A stretch of DNA of 26,009 bases from CAYSPU01 sp964432995. GTDB taxonomy: Bacteria > Verrucomicrobiota > Verrucomicrobiia > Limisphaerales > JAHDYP01. How positions within the stretch are numbered: the stretch's first letter is position 1; every line of letters starts with the position of its first letter. The position numbers and the translations under genes were made by a program. The stretch lies in assembly GCA_964432995.1 (NCBI GenBank), contig CAYSPU010000055.1, forward strand, positions 1 through 26,009. The letters run 5' to 3'. The notes beneath the pieces were generated by a model, which did not search any database, was not told where the DNA came from, and was given only the letters and a program-made list of their open reading frames with translations. Positions 1 through 7,396 of the stretch are shown in pieces.

Positions 1-111
1 GTCGACGATGCCGGGATAGTCGATGTGTTGTTGAGCGTTCGGGTCGTCGGCAGTTTCCCAGTCTGTTTCCCCGGGCTGGTAGCGGTGCTCACCCTCGTCG
101 CGCTGGTCCAC
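1..111 (-). CDS. Partial acidic hypothetical protein (runs off left edge)
   Basis: An open frame from a GTG at 109-111 runs off the left edge, giving 37 residues that are hydrophilic and acidic (they include DQRDEGEHRYQPGETDWE). The frame has the G/C-rich third positions expected of a gene in this DNA, and the nearest in-frame stop lies just upstream. No family is recognised and there is no clear ribosome binding site. It has the same orientation as the unknown gene at 293-691, and the spacer between them holds a palindrome and a terminator. It could be a chance open frame because only the N-terminal end is visible. Confidence 0.35.
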   Translation of the reverse strand, partial: MDQRDEGEHRYQPGETDWETADDPNAQQHIDYPGIVD

Positions 112-193
112 GCCTAGCCCGTCGAGTCAACAAACGCGCGGCGGCACCGGGACCCCATCTAAACGCTCGTCTACGGGACGATGTAGGTCAGGT

Positions 194-209
194 GGTAGGT
201 GGACCTACC
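194..209. promoter_or_regulatory. Palindrome, possible operator
   Basis: GGTAGGT and ACCTACC form a 7-bp inverted repeat around a GG centre. It is flanked by two direct copies of CGTCTACGGG (168-177 and 226-235) spaced 58 bp apart. The cluster lies upstream of the minus-strand frame starting at 111, so a regulator site is possible. No promoter boxes are convincing. Confidence 0.25.
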
Positions 210-237
210 CCCCAGAACTGCGACCCGTCTACGGGCA

Positions 238-270
238 CAAAGAAGCCCCCGACCGTCGCCGGCCGGGGGC
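238..270 (-). terminator. Rho-independent terminator of the gene at 293-691
   Basis: The segment 245-270 forms a strong G/C hairpin (GCCCCCG paired with CGGGGGC, extending to about 10 bp with one mismatch). On the minus strand it is followed by TTCTTT. It begins about 20 bp after the stop codon of the minus-strand gene at 293-691. Confidence 0.7.
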
Positions 271-292
271 GTGGATGGGATGGGAAATCGGG

Positions 293-691
293 TCAGTCGA
301 AAGCTAGCTGGGCAAGGCCATGCCCGATCGAGTCGATATCGCGTGCCATCTGAACCGCGTTGCAAGCCCACCGAAAAAGCTTGGCCGCTGACTCGCGCTG
401 GCCGGCAATCTCGTGTGTCACGCCCATGATGTTCCCGCTGGTTGGGTTGTGAAAGTTCCGCCAACCCGCGCCGCGGGTCGTCCAAACCTGAATCGCGAGC
501 CCGCTCGCAGGTTTACCAGGACGCCCGGATTGAACATGGTCGATCATCGCGTTTTCGAGGGCCGACAGAAAATCATCCTCGCCGGCCGTGAACTCAGTTG
601 CGGCGCGGGCGTCCATGCCAATTCGGAACCGGTGGCGCTCCTGGCAACATCTGTCTCCGTGAACCGCGCGAATCGAAATTGCGGATTCCAT
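293..691 (-). CDS. Hypothetical protein, 132 aa
   Basis: No family is recognised. The start is the ATG at 689-691, giving a protein that begins MESAISIRAV. The longer frame starting near 757 adds only an Arg/Gly-rich leader. The middle contains an acidic stretch (EFTAGEDDFLSALENAMIDH) and the C-terminal half is mixed alpha/beta-like with no signal peptide or membrane segment. Support for a real gene comes from the rho-independent terminator just after its stop. It lies 3' of the tRNA-Lys gene, where integrated elements often sit, so it may be cargo of a genomic island; this is inference. The ribosome binding site is weak. Confidence 0.5.
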   Translation of the reverse strand: MESAISIRAVHGDRCCQERHRFRIGMDARAATEFTAGEDDFLSALENAMIDHVQSGRPGKPASGLAIQVWTTRGAGWRNFHNPTSGNIMGVTHEIAGQRESAAKLFRWACNAVQMARDIDSIGHGLAQLAFD

Positions 692-975
692 GTCTTGCTC
701 TTTACGCCCACCGACCCCAGGACGCAAGCCCGCATTCGCCCTAGGACGCGCCGGCACCCCCGACCGCTACGACGACACCCGCCGGGGGCAGAACGTGGCA
801 GGGCGTGGCGCCAGGGAGCGGGACGGGGCCATCCTCGATGCCTGCCCCCGGTTGCAAGAGGTTGCAGGAATTCGGCATTTCGACGGCATTCCCGGGAATT
901 GCCTTGCATTGCGAATGGAGAAACGTGAAGTGCGTTTCACCCAGTGTTTATGCGGGTTTCCCTTGATTTTGAAGG

Positions 976-1050
976 TGGTGGGTCGGGTGGGACTCGAACC
1001 CACGACCAACGGCTTAAAAGGCCGCTGCTCTACCACTGAGCTACCAACCC
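976..1050 (-). tRNA. tRNA-Lys (anticodon TTT)
   Basis: The reverse complement folds as a full cloverleaf. The acceptor stem is GGGTTGG with CCGACCC (one G-T pair), the D arm is GCTC...GAGC, and the anticodon stem GCGGC/GCCGT carries the loop CTTTTAA, so the anticodon is TTT. The T arm is GTGGG TTCGAGT CCCAC, followed by the discriminator A. CCA is encoded (976-978). Immediately 5' of it lie tandem copies of partial tRNA-like units. Confidence 0.95.
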
Positions 1051-1252
1051 ACGACCAACCCCGAACGCCTTCGGGGCTNNNNNNNNNNNNNNNNNNNNNN
1101 NNNNNNNNNNNNNNNNNNNNNNNNNNNNNNNNNNNNNNNNNNNNNNNNNNNNNNNNNNNNNNNNNNNNNNNNNNNNNNAACCCCGAACGCCTTCGGGGCT
1201 GCTCTACCACTGAGCGACCAACCCACGACCAACTCCGAGCGCCTTCGGGGCT
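1051..1252 (-). repeat. Tandem 52-bp tRNA-like repeat array (interrupted by gap)
   Basis: On the minus strand each unit consists of the tRNA acceptor 5' strand and D arm, then a hairpin in place of the anticodon arm (CCCCGAA / TTCGGGG with loop GGCG), then the variable segment TTGGTCGT. The next unit starts directly there, so the T arm and 3' acceptor are missing. Hairpin copies lie at 1057-1078, 1179-1200 and 1231-1252; the last two are 52 bp apart and the outermost has decayed bases. The last hairpin runs straight into the intact tRNA-Lys. The joint between units uses GTGGGTT, present in both the T stem and the acceptor of this tRNA. Confidence 0.75.
1079..1178. other. Assembly gap (100 N)
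   Basis: Exactly 100 N separate two copies of the same 22-bp repeat, the usual mark of a scaffold join of unknown length. The true length of the tRNA-like array is therefore unknown, and any reading frame crossing this stretch is an artefact. Confidence 0.98.
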
Positions 1253-1558
1253 GCGTGTCCGCGGAGTCGCCTCCGACGGTCGGCACGGCATCGGACTTTG
1301 GCACTTCCGGCCTTCGGGAACAAGTGTCGAGTCCGAGGGCGCGAACGCTAGCGGAGCGGCACCGGCGGGGGCAAGTCCAAACCCGCCGTCGAAACCGGCC
1401 AGTTGAAGGCGGCCAGCCCGGCGGAGAGCGGGCTTCGCCGCGGTGGCCGTTGCCCAGGATCGGGCTTGAGGAATCTCAGGAGCCTCTTCAGATTCGCCGC
1501 ACGTGGGCTTTGTCCCGCAAGAGTCGGCGCAGGTGAGGTCTTCTGGAGGATGGGGAGC
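1253..1558. other. Intergenic, no gene seen
   Basis: About 300 bp between the tRNA-like array and the SGNH hydrolase gene. Frames here have no recognisable product. It presumably contains the promoter for the downstream gene, but no pair of promoter boxes is convincing. Confidence 0.5.
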
Positions 1559-3013
1559 ATGAGCATGAGTACGGACCCGAACGGCCGAAGGTATGGAGCA
1601 CCGTTGTTGTTCATTATGGGCAGCACAATTGCCGCTGTCGCCTTCCTGGCCGGCAGCTTGCATCTGGGCCGCGGCCCGTGGTTTGTCCTCCACCGGTGGC
1701 TGGGAGTATCGCAAGGCCAGACCATGCTGTTTGGGGTCGGCCTGGTGGCGCTCTCCGTCGCTCTCGACTATCGGGCGGCGTTGTGGAGGAACCGCTGGCG
1801 AATGCTGAAGGTGTCCGGGCTGGTTGCCTTCGAATGCGTATTTGTAGGTGTTTTGCTGTTGCTGACGCTCAAGGTGTTTGACCGGTATGTGGGATGGCGG
1901 CAATCGCAGACCGGGGTGGTGCGTTCGGAGTTTGAACAGATCCAGGGCCGGCCGACGGCCCGGACGCTCGAACTGTTTCCGTACGACGGGTGGCACATCC
2001 AGGCCAACTACCATCACCAGGGGCCCATGCCGTGGGAAGGACTGACTTACGCGGAGAAGGCCACCAACGTGTTTGACGTCCAGACGGGGGCAATGGGTTT
2101 CTTCATCGATTTCGACCTCGACCATCCTCCGGACAAGGCCGCGAACGAGTTTCGAATCGTGCTCATCGGTGGAAGCGGGGCTCAGGGTTGGGGTGGAACC
2201 ACCAACGATCGCATGATGTACTCACAGCTGAACAGGATCTTGAACGAACGCCTGGCGCATCGCGGCGTGTTCATCCGAGTGATCAACATGGCCATGGGTT
2301 CGTCGGTTTCCTACCAGAACTTCATCGCGTTGAACCGGTGGGGACATGCCCTCGAGCCCGACCTGATTCTCAGCTACTCGGGCCGGAATGACTTTGTGGT
2401 CCCGCTGTTGAACCTGCCAACCGCGGACACCCACTACGTGTTTCGAGAGCTGGACGCGATGGCCATCGCGGCTCGACCGTATGAAGTCCCCAAGAGCTGT
2501 GAACGCCTGAATGCCTGGTTCCCGAACATACTGAACCGCACGACGGGTGGACGCGCCCTGAAGCTCGCCTCCGGATTCGATGACTATCTGCACAAGGCTG
2601 AAGAAAGCTACTCCCGCTCCCGTGGACTGGCCTGCCGCTCCGCGCAGGAGGCCCTCGATCAGGTGGTGATCCCACTCCACGTGCACAGTCTGCAGTCGAT
2701 CAAGCGGGATTTCCGGGGAATTCCCATCCTGCTGGCGTGGCAGGCGGTTCACGGCGTGGAGCTCGTCGATTACGAACGGAAGCTGGGAACAGACTTCTAC
2801 AATCGCACATACACCGAAGTCCGACGTCAGCTCGAAGGTTACGAGAATGATCGTTGGTACTTCGTCAACATCCACCAATTGGTGGAGAACCGGAGAGACG
2901 GGAGGTTCGGTACGCACCTGGACGACGCCGCGCACAAGATTGTGGCCACTCTATTGGCCGAGCACCTCGAGCCACACGTGTGGAGACTCTACCGTGAGCG
3001 ACAGGCCGAATGA
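1559..3013 (+). CDS. Membrane-anchored SGNH/GDSL-type hydrolase
   Basis: This is a 484-residue protein probably acting as an esterase or acyl/acetyl hydrolase on the outer face of the inner membrane. Hydrophobic segments lie near residues 13-33, 54-72 and 85-107. The hydrolase domain follows: GGSGAQG (nucleophile Ser206 in a GDS-like block), NMAMGSSVSYQ, SGRND (275-278, the GxND block) and DDAAH near the C-terminus (Asp456, His459, the DxxH block). Start choice: GGAGG at 1545-1549 is well spaced for the ATG at 1559, whereas the ATG at 1550 touches it; upstream codons lack protein-like composition. The four SGNH blocks are seen directly; the substrate is unknown and no polysaccharide genes flank it. 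Confidence is good for the fold and low for the substrate. Confidence 0.75.
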   Translation: MSMSTDPNGRRYGAPLLFIMGSTIAAVAFLAGSLHLGRGPWFVLHRWLGVSQGQTMLFGVGLVALSVALDYRAALWRNRWRMLKVSGLVAFECVFVGVLLLLTLKVFDRYVGWRQSQTGVVRSEFEQIQGRPTARTLELFPYDGWHIQANYHHQGPMPWEGLTYAEKATNVFDVQTGAMGFFIDFDLDHPPDKAANEFRIVLIGGSGAQGWGGTTNDRMMYSQLNRILNERLAHRGVFIRVINMAMGSSVSYQNFIALNRWGHALEPDLILSYSGRNDFVVPLLNLPTADTHYVFRELDAMAIAARPYEVPKSCERLNAWFPNILNRTTGGRALKLASGFDDYLHKAEESYSRSRGLACRSAQEALDQVVIPLHVHSLQSIKRDFRGIPILLAWQAVHGVELVDYERKLGTDFYNRTYTEVRRQLEGYENDRWYFVNIHQLVENRRDGRFGTHLDDAAHKIVATLLAEHLEPHVWRLYRERQAE

Positions 3014-3112
3014 ACGAACTCCGCCTTTGCCCCTCTGGCAGGTGACCCTTGGGGTCGTCGTCGGTCGGTGGGCTGGACGAAACGGCAGTCCTCCTCGTCC
3101 GCCATTAATGGA

Positions 3113-3679
3113 TCACACCTTGACCCCGACGGAAAACGCCTTGGCCACGTGGGTGCCGATTCCGTAGTAGGCCTGGGTGCCGGGCGCGAACACCAGCGGT
3201 CTGACCTTCTGGATGTCGGCGTTGCCATCACCGTCCAGCGCTGCTTCCTCCACCTTCACATCCAGAATCTCGCCGACGAACTGGGTGTGCAGACCCAACT
3301 CGATCGTGTGCGCCAGCCGGCATTCGAGGACCATCGGGAACTCCTTCACATACGGGGCGTCCACCAGATCGCTCCGCACCGCGGTCAGCTTGGCGGCTGC
3401 GAACTTGTCCACGTCCCTTCCGGAAACGAGCCCGAAATGGTCTACGGCCTGCACGTGGGCTTCGGAGGGGATGCTGACGGTGAACGCCTTGCGTTCGACG
3501 ATGTTGCCGTAGGTATAGGTCGCCTTGCGCAGTGAGATCGCCACACAGGGGGGACGGGAGTTGCAGATGCCGCCCCAGGCGACGGTCATCACGTTGGCCT
3601 TCCCTTGGTGATCGTACGTGCCGACCACGAAGACAGGGGTGGGATAGACGAGGGTTTTGGCTCCCAGTGATTTCTTCAT
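3113..3679 (-). CDS. Flavin reductase-like (flavoredoxin family) protein
   Basis: A 188-residue protein of the flavin reductase-like, FMN-binding split-barrel family. Typical family features are the start MKKSLGAKTL followed by PTPVFVVGTYD, the segment ANVMTVAWGGICNSRPPCVAISLRK (the flavin-contacting core), AFTVSIPS, and the C-terminal segment with LVFAPGTQAYYGIG. Members bind FMN and either reduce free flavin or act as flavoredoxins in the cytoplasm; the partner cannot be told from the neighbours. The start is the ATG at 3677-3679. A TTG 14 codons upstream (3721) is possible but adds residues unlike family members. It points away from the cupin gene across a 311-bp spacer. Confidence 0.85.
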   Translation of the reverse strand: MKKSLGAKTLVYPTPVFVVGTYDHQGKANVMTVAWGGICNSRPPCVAISLRKATYTYGNIVERKAFTVSIPSEAHVQAVDHFGLVSGRDVDKFAAAKLTAVRSDLVDAPYVKEFPMVLECRLAHTIELGLHTQFVGEILDVKVEEAALDGDGNADIQKVRPLVFAPGTQAYYGIGTHVAKAFSVGVKV

Positions 3680-3990
3680 AGATAGGGCACCGATCTTACC
3701 GCACCAATCAGCGATGGCCAAGTGTCGAACGCAGCCCCGGATCCTCGCGTCAGTGGCGCTGGCGGTTCGGTCGCCCCCGGTCGACGCGCGGTTTTCGGCC
3801 TTGCGGATGGGCGCGCTGTCGGGTCCGTGGACGTCTCATCGGACCGGCAGGGTGGCGACCGTCAGTTCCACGCGCGCTCCCGTGCCGCGGTCGACTCGAC
3901 ACCGGTCGGGCTCAGTGATATGAGGAGAGGCATTCCGGTGCGAACGGTGGTTCCCGGTGACGGCGTCGTGCCGGCTGTGAGGCGTGTCCG
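3680..3990. other. Divergent intergenic region
   Basis: 311 bp between the divergently transcribed flavin reductase and cupin genes. It must hold promoters for both. Open frames here are short and Arg/Pro-rich without recognisable motifs. No repeat or hairpin stands out. Confidence 0.45.
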
Positions 3991-4452
3991 ATGCTCGATG
4001 CCATTCTTCAGGCCTACCCTTGGTATGAACATCCGGAAGGGATGAAATTCGTGGAGACGGCTCGGGATGCCCACCGGACAGTGGGGCATTGGCTGTTCGT
4101 TCCGGGGTCGTTCTCCTCTTTTCACCGGGTGATGAACTGCGAGGAGGTCTGGACGATCCATGTGGGTCGGTTGGACCTTCATGTGATCGATCCCGCGGGC
4201 GCGTATCGGCGGTGTCGCCTGGGTCTGGACTTGGCGTCTGGCGAGCGTCCGATGGCGACGGTGGCCCGAGGGTCCTGGCAGGCGGCGGAGCTTCCGCCGG
4301 AGGAGCCGTTGGCCTTTGGCACGAATGTCTGTGCCCCGGCCTTCCAGTTCTCCGAACTGCAACTTGGGCGGCGCCGGGAGATGCTGGCGTCATTCCCCCA
4401 GCACCACGAGCTGATCCAGAGGCTCACTCACCCCCGGGGAAGCACTTCCTAA
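3991..4452 (+). CDS. Cupin_5 (DUF985) family protein
   Basis: A 153-residue protein of the Cupin_5/DUF985 family (COG3542-like). It shows the family's N-terminal HPEGMKFVETAR (in place of the usual HPEGG) and WLFVPGSFSSFHRV, where family members have a substrate-pocket motif. EVWTIHVGRLDLHVIDPAG forms the cupin core and FGTNVCAPAFQFSEL the C-terminal block. It is a small beta-barrel; its activity is not established, and related proteins have been proposed to be sugar-phosphate epimerase-like. The ATG at 3991 has TGAGG about 8 bp upstream. It stands alone, followed by 106 bp and then the macro-domain gene on the same strand. Confidence 0.8.
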   Translation: MLDAILQAYPWYEHPEGMKFVETARDAHRTVGHWLFVPGSFSSFHRVMNCEEVWTIHVGRLDLHVIDPAGAYRRCRLGLDLASGERPMATVARGSWQAAELPPEEPLAFGTNVCAPAFQFSELQLGRRREMLASFPQHHELIQRLTHPRGSTS

Positions 4453-4558
4453 ACAGCGAACCAGGGGAGATGGATTCCCCGGGGATGGTGGATTCCTGCA
4501 TCCGTGGTGAACGCGGAGTTGACGGAAACGGGGCGGCGTTCGAATCTGCTCGCACAGC

Positions 4559-5071
4559 ATGAGTCGGATTCGAGCCATTCGAGGGGACATCACTCAGCTC
4601 GCGGTCGAGGCGATTGTGAACGCGGCGAACTCGACGTTGCTGGGTGGCGGCGGTGTGGACGGCGCCATTCATCGCGCGGCAGGGCCGGAGCTGTTGGCCG
4701 AGTGCCGCGGCTTGGGCGGTTGCGCGACGGGGGAGGCAAAGATCACGGCGGGATACCGGCTGCCAGCGAAGCAGGTGATTCACACGGTGGGCCCGGTGTG
4801 GCACGGGGGCGGACGTGGCGAACCGGCGCTGCTGGCCTCGTGTTATCGGTCGGCGCTCCGGCTGGCCGTCGGGCGCGGCATCCGGTCAATCGCGTTCCCC
4901 TGCATCAGCACGGGCGTGTATGGGTATCCGATCGAAGCCGCGGCCACCGTGGCGGTGCAGACCGTCCGGGAGTTTCTCGAGGCGAACCCGGCCGAGATCG
5001 AGGTTGTCTTTTGCTGTTTCAGCGGAGGCGACCTGGCGGTCTACGAGGCGCTGCTGCAAGGCGGAAGATGA
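4559..5071 (+). CDS. Macro-domain protein, O-acetyl-ADP-ribose deacetylase type
   Basis: A 170-residue MacroD/YmdB-type macro domain, expected to bind ADP-ribose and hydrolyse O-acetyl-ADP-ribose or mono-ADP-ribosyl esters in the cytoplasm. The hallmark residues are present: GDIT at 9-12, VNAANS with Asn21 and Asn24, GGGGVDGAIHRAAG with the catalytic-type Asp34, VIHTVGPVW at 73-81, and STGVYGYP at 117-124 that wraps the diphosphate. Its length equals that of single-domain members. The start is the ATG at 4559; no strong ribosome binding site precedes it. No toxin-like ADP-ribosyltransferase lies beside it, so a housekeeping or stress role is more likely than antitoxin function. Confidence 0.92.
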   Translation: MSRIRAIRGDITQLAVEAIVNAANSTLLGGGGVDGAIHRAAGPELLAECRGLGGCATGEAKITAGYRLPAKQVIHTVGPVWHGGGRGEPALLASCYRSALRLAVGRGIRSIAFPCISTGVYGYPIEAAATVAVQTVREFLEANPAEIEVVFCCFSGGDLAVYEALLQGGR

Positions 5072-5258
5072 TGGGCCCCGCCATGCGGCCCAGCTTGTGC
5101 GTCGTGCGGCGCGGCGGTTTGAACCTTGGTGTGGGTAGGTACACGGCTTCACTGCATGAGCTCCGGCGGATGAGAACTCCCCCATGGCCCAAGAAGTCAG
5201 CGCGAACTCACGTCCGCGGCTACGGTTCATGGACCCATCGCGCGTCCAGACTCTGGAG

Positions 5259-5310
5259 GTCCGGCCTTTCCATGAATCCCCCTGCCCCTTCGGGGATACC
5301 ACTTCACATG
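5259..5310 (-). repeat. Dispersed repeat motif B, copy 1
   Basis: On the minus strand this reads CATGTGAAGTGGTATCCCC, then GAAGGGGC, then AGGGGGATTCATGGAAAGG, then CCGGACC. Copies of the core occur at 7260-7299 and 14326-14360, and the tail ATGGAAAGGCCGGA recurs at about 21493-21506. The core includes a small hairpin (CCCC GAA GGGG). Confidence 0.65.
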
Positions 5311-5340
5311 AGAACGGTTGCTTCGTTCTTTTGCCACCCG

Positions 5341-5440
5341 CAGCGGCGCCGCAGCGCCGCAGTCCAGGACGCTCCCGCGCCCTCGGACGCGTCGCCGGAC
5401 CGCGCCTGCGTCTTGGAGTGCGCTGCCGCCGCGGCGCTTT
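5341..5440. repeat. Palindromic element with inverted ends
   Basis: The left arm (5341-5372) ends GCCGCAGTCCAGGACGC. The right arm (5408-5440), reverse-complemented, ends GCAGCGCACTCCAAGACGC. The arms form an imperfect inverted repeat of about 30 bp around a 35-bp centre. No second copy is in the window. It is probably a MITE- or REPIN-like non-coding element. Confidence 0.5.
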
Positions 5441-5492
5441 CCCTTTGCACAAACCTTTCCGTGGGCTGTTTTCTGTGTAACCATCAGCAGCG

Positions 5493-5577
5493 GGTAGGGA
5501 GGCGCGGCCCCGCGCGTCCGCCGGCTATATGCAGAGGTGCACGCCCTTGGCGGACGCCCGAGCCGGGCGTCCCTACC
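5493..5577. repeat. Dispersed palindromic element A, copy 1
   Basis: It begins GGTAGGGAGGCGCGG and ends CCGGGCGTCCCTACC, with internal arms GCGTCCGCC and GGCGGACGC. The terminal GGTAGGG/CCCTACC inverted repeat is shared with 7143-7257, 14225-14317 and 21515-21622. This copy lies 15 bp before the start codon of the beta-helix gene, so it would be part of that gene's leader. Confidence 0.65.
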
Positions 5578-5591
5578 TTCTCCGAACCACT

Positions 5592-6896
5592 ATGAGAACT
5601 TGCGCTTCGATGCTGCTCCTGGTGTCTGCGGCTACCATGGCGGACCACGCCGGGCGCGGGCACCCCGAGAACGAACTCCTTGCCCGGCCCGCCATCGTCA
5701 TCACGGTCGGCGCGAGCGGGGCGGACATCGTCGGGTCCGACAATCGGGCGCTGCAGGCGGCGGTGGACTACGTGGGGAACCTGGGCGGTGGTGTGGTCGA
5801 GATCGGGCCCGGCGAATACCGGATGCGGGACTCGCTGCATCTGCGGAGCCGGGTGACCGTTCGCGGGGCCGGCGAGAGGACGGTACTCAGGAAGGATCGA
5901 GCGCACTTCTCCCGTCTGGCGGCCGACGGCGACTTCGGCGAGGAGGCGATCACGGTCGCGGATCCTGAAGGGTTCGCCATTGGCCGGGGCGTGTATGTGG
6001 GTTCGAAGACGATGCGCGGTTTCCACGGGATTTGCGCCACCATTCTGAATGGTCGGAGCAACTACTTCACGCTGAGCCGGCCGTTGAACGCGGATTGCAT
6101 GATGTCGGCGGAGGCGTTTGCCGCCACGATCTACCCGGTGATCAGCGGTTACGACCTCGAAGACGCGCGCGTGGAGAATCTGACGGTCGACGGCAATCGG
6201 GCGGAGAACGCGGTGGCGGCGGACGGCTGCCGGACGGCGGGGATCTTTCTTTATCGGGGCGATCATACGGTGATCAGCAACTGCGTGGTGCGGGGCTACA
6301 ACGGCGATGGGATCAGTTTCCAGCAGTCGAACGATGTCGAGGTGCGGCGGTGTGTGGTCGAGGGTTGCGGCGGTCTGGGGCTGCATCCGGGGAGCGGATC
6401 GCAGCGGCCGGCGGTGATCGATTGCCGGGCGACGGGCAACGACGGCGACGGGTTGTTCTTTTGCTGGCGCGTGCGCGGCGGCGTGGCGGAAGGCAATCGG
6501 CTCGAGAACAACGGCGGCTGCGGCATCTCGATCGGCCACAAGGACAGCGACAACTTCGTGCGGAAGAACATCATTGTGGGCAACGCGCGGGGCGGCGCGT
6601 ATTGGCGCGCGGAGGAGGAGCCCATGGCGGCGCATCGAGTCGTTTTCGAGAACAACACGGTGCGCGACAACGTCGGGTTCGGCTTGTTTGTGGATGGCGT
6701 GACGCGCGGCACGGTGATCCGCGACAACACGATCGAGGACACCGGCTCCGGGAGACAGAAGATCGGGATCCGCCTGGGGAAGAGGGCGGGGGCCGTGATA
6801 CTCGAAGGCAATACCGTGAAGGCTGAAACCGAGCTCTTGGACGAGAGAACGCCCAAAGGGGACGAAGCCGCACCGCGAACGGAACGCGAGGAGTGA
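5592..6896 (+). CDS. Secreted right-handed parallel beta-helix protein
   Basis: A 434-residue protein with a short N-terminal signal-like segment (MRTCASMLLLVSAATMADHA) followed by a pectate-lyase-superfamily fold. The start of the helix shows the usual cap (DNRALQAAVDYVGNLGGGVVEIGPGEYRM), as in glycoside hydrolase family 28 and pectate lyase 3 proteins. Many coils of the type VENLTVDGN, VISNCVVRGYNGDGISFQ, VEVRRCVVEGCGGLGLH, GVAEGNRLENNGGCGISIG and VIRDNTIEDTGSG follow. Such proteins bind or cleave polysaccharides outside the cytoplasm, but no catalytic set can be assigned here. The ATG at 5592 was chosen because the signal segment starts there; codons 5529-5591 read through repeat element A. 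Confidence 0.8.
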   Translation: MRTCASMLLLVSAATMADHAGRGHPENELLARPAIVITVGASGADIVGSDNRALQAAVDYVGNLGGGVVEIGPGEYRMRDSLHLRSRVTVRGAGERTVLRKDRAHFSRLAADGDFGEEAITVADPEGFAIGRGVYVGSKTMRGFHGICATILNGRSNYFTLSRPLNADCMMSAEAFAATIYPVISGYDLEDARVENLTVDGNRAENAVAADGCRTAGIFLYRGDHTVISNCVVRGYNGDGISFQQSNDVEVRRCVVEGCGGLGLHPGSGSQRPAVIDCRATGNDGDGLFFCWRVRGGVAEGNRLENNGGCGISIGHKDSDNFVRKNIIVGNARGGAYWRAEEEPMAAHRVVFENNTVRDNVGFGLFVDGVTRGTVIRDNTIEDTGSGRQKIGIRLGKRAGAVILEGNTVKAETELLDERTPKGDEAAPRTEREE

Positions 6897-6964
6897 GGAC
6901 GACCTCGGGCCGTACCTGAGGCTGCGACTCCGCTTGACGGATTTGACGGATCCAACGCAGGTTA

Positions 6965-6993
6965 ACCACGGATGAACACGGATGAACACGGAT
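6965..6993. repeat. Short tandem repeat (cacggatgaa units)
   Basis: About three copies of a CACGGATGAA-type 10-bp unit in a row. A related CGCGGATGAACGCGG tract lies at 17735-17797 (overlapping the end of the AraC gene), and its inverse (ATCCGCG units) at 18016-18044. Confidence 0.6.
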
Positions 6994-7142
6994 GCCGGCG
7001 GAGGCTGACGCAAGATGTACCGTCCACCGGATCCTCCGGCGGACGGCTGCCTTTCGCCGGCCTTGCAGGAGGGAGGCATCCCCGGGGTTCTTCCTCACTC
7101 CTGGGGGGCTCTCCGTGGTGGTTTGTTGTTACCCTGAGAACT

Positions 7143-7257
7143 GGTAGGGCGCGGCTCCGAGGAGGACTCGCGAGCAGGTCTCCGCATCGCGCCAGAAACC
7201 AGTGGTTCGTGCACGGATACAGCATGTCGCGGCGCCCTCGGAGAGGTCGCCCCACCT
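7143..7257. repeat. Dispersed palindromic element A, copy 2
   Basis: It begins GGTAGGGCGCGGCTCCGAG and ends CTCGGAGAGGTCGCCCCACC, so the ends form an imperfect inverted repeat. About 80% of it matches the reverse complement of 21515-21622, including ACTCGCGAGCAGGTCT. It is followed within 3 bp by motif B. Confidence 0.75.
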
Positions 7258-7259
7258 TT

Positions 7260-7299
7260 CATGCGAAGTGGTATCCCAGAATGGGTAGGGGGATTCATG
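7260..7299 (+). repeat. Dispersed repeat motif B, copy 2
   Basis: It reads CATGCGAAGTGGTATCCCAG, then AATGGGTAGGGGGATTCATG. It matches 5259-5310 (minus) and 14326-14360 (plus), and follows element A directly, as does the 14326 copy. Confidence 0.7.
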
Positions 7300-7396
7300 G
7301 GGTTTTCCCCGGGGATGGATGGGGTGCTGCAGCTCCGGGCAGGATCGGGTTTCCGACGATCTGCGGGAGAACTAACTGAAGACTCACTTCACAGCC

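Larger units (their letters stand above)
5072..5591. other. Repeat-rich intergenic region
   Basis: 520 bp with no convincing gene; the one longer plus-strand frame (5184-5480) simply reads through repeats. It contains three elements described separately: motif B at 5259-5310, a palindromic element at 5341-5440 and element A at 5493-5577. The remainder shows nothing recognisable. Confidence 0.6.
6897..7396. other. Repeat-rich intergenic region
   Basis: 500 bp without a supported gene. It contains a short tandem tract of GATGAACACG units (6965-6993), then about 150 bp with no recognised feature, then repeat element A (7143-7257) joined directly to motif B (7260-7299). The last 95 bp must hold the promoter and leader of the UroD-like gene. 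Confidence 0.6.

Noticed and set aside
1051..1252. CRISPR-like short repeats
   Set aside because: Units are directly adjacent tRNA fragments with no unique spacers and no cas genes nearby.
767..2125. Long minus-strand frame across the N gap
   Set aside because: It reads through the tRNA, the gap and the antisense of the SGNH hydrolase; it has no protein-like motif.
5184..5480. Plus-strand frame of 98 codons
   Set aside because: It overlaps repeat motif B and a palindromic element and has an Arg/Pro-rich composition; no motif or ribosome binding site.
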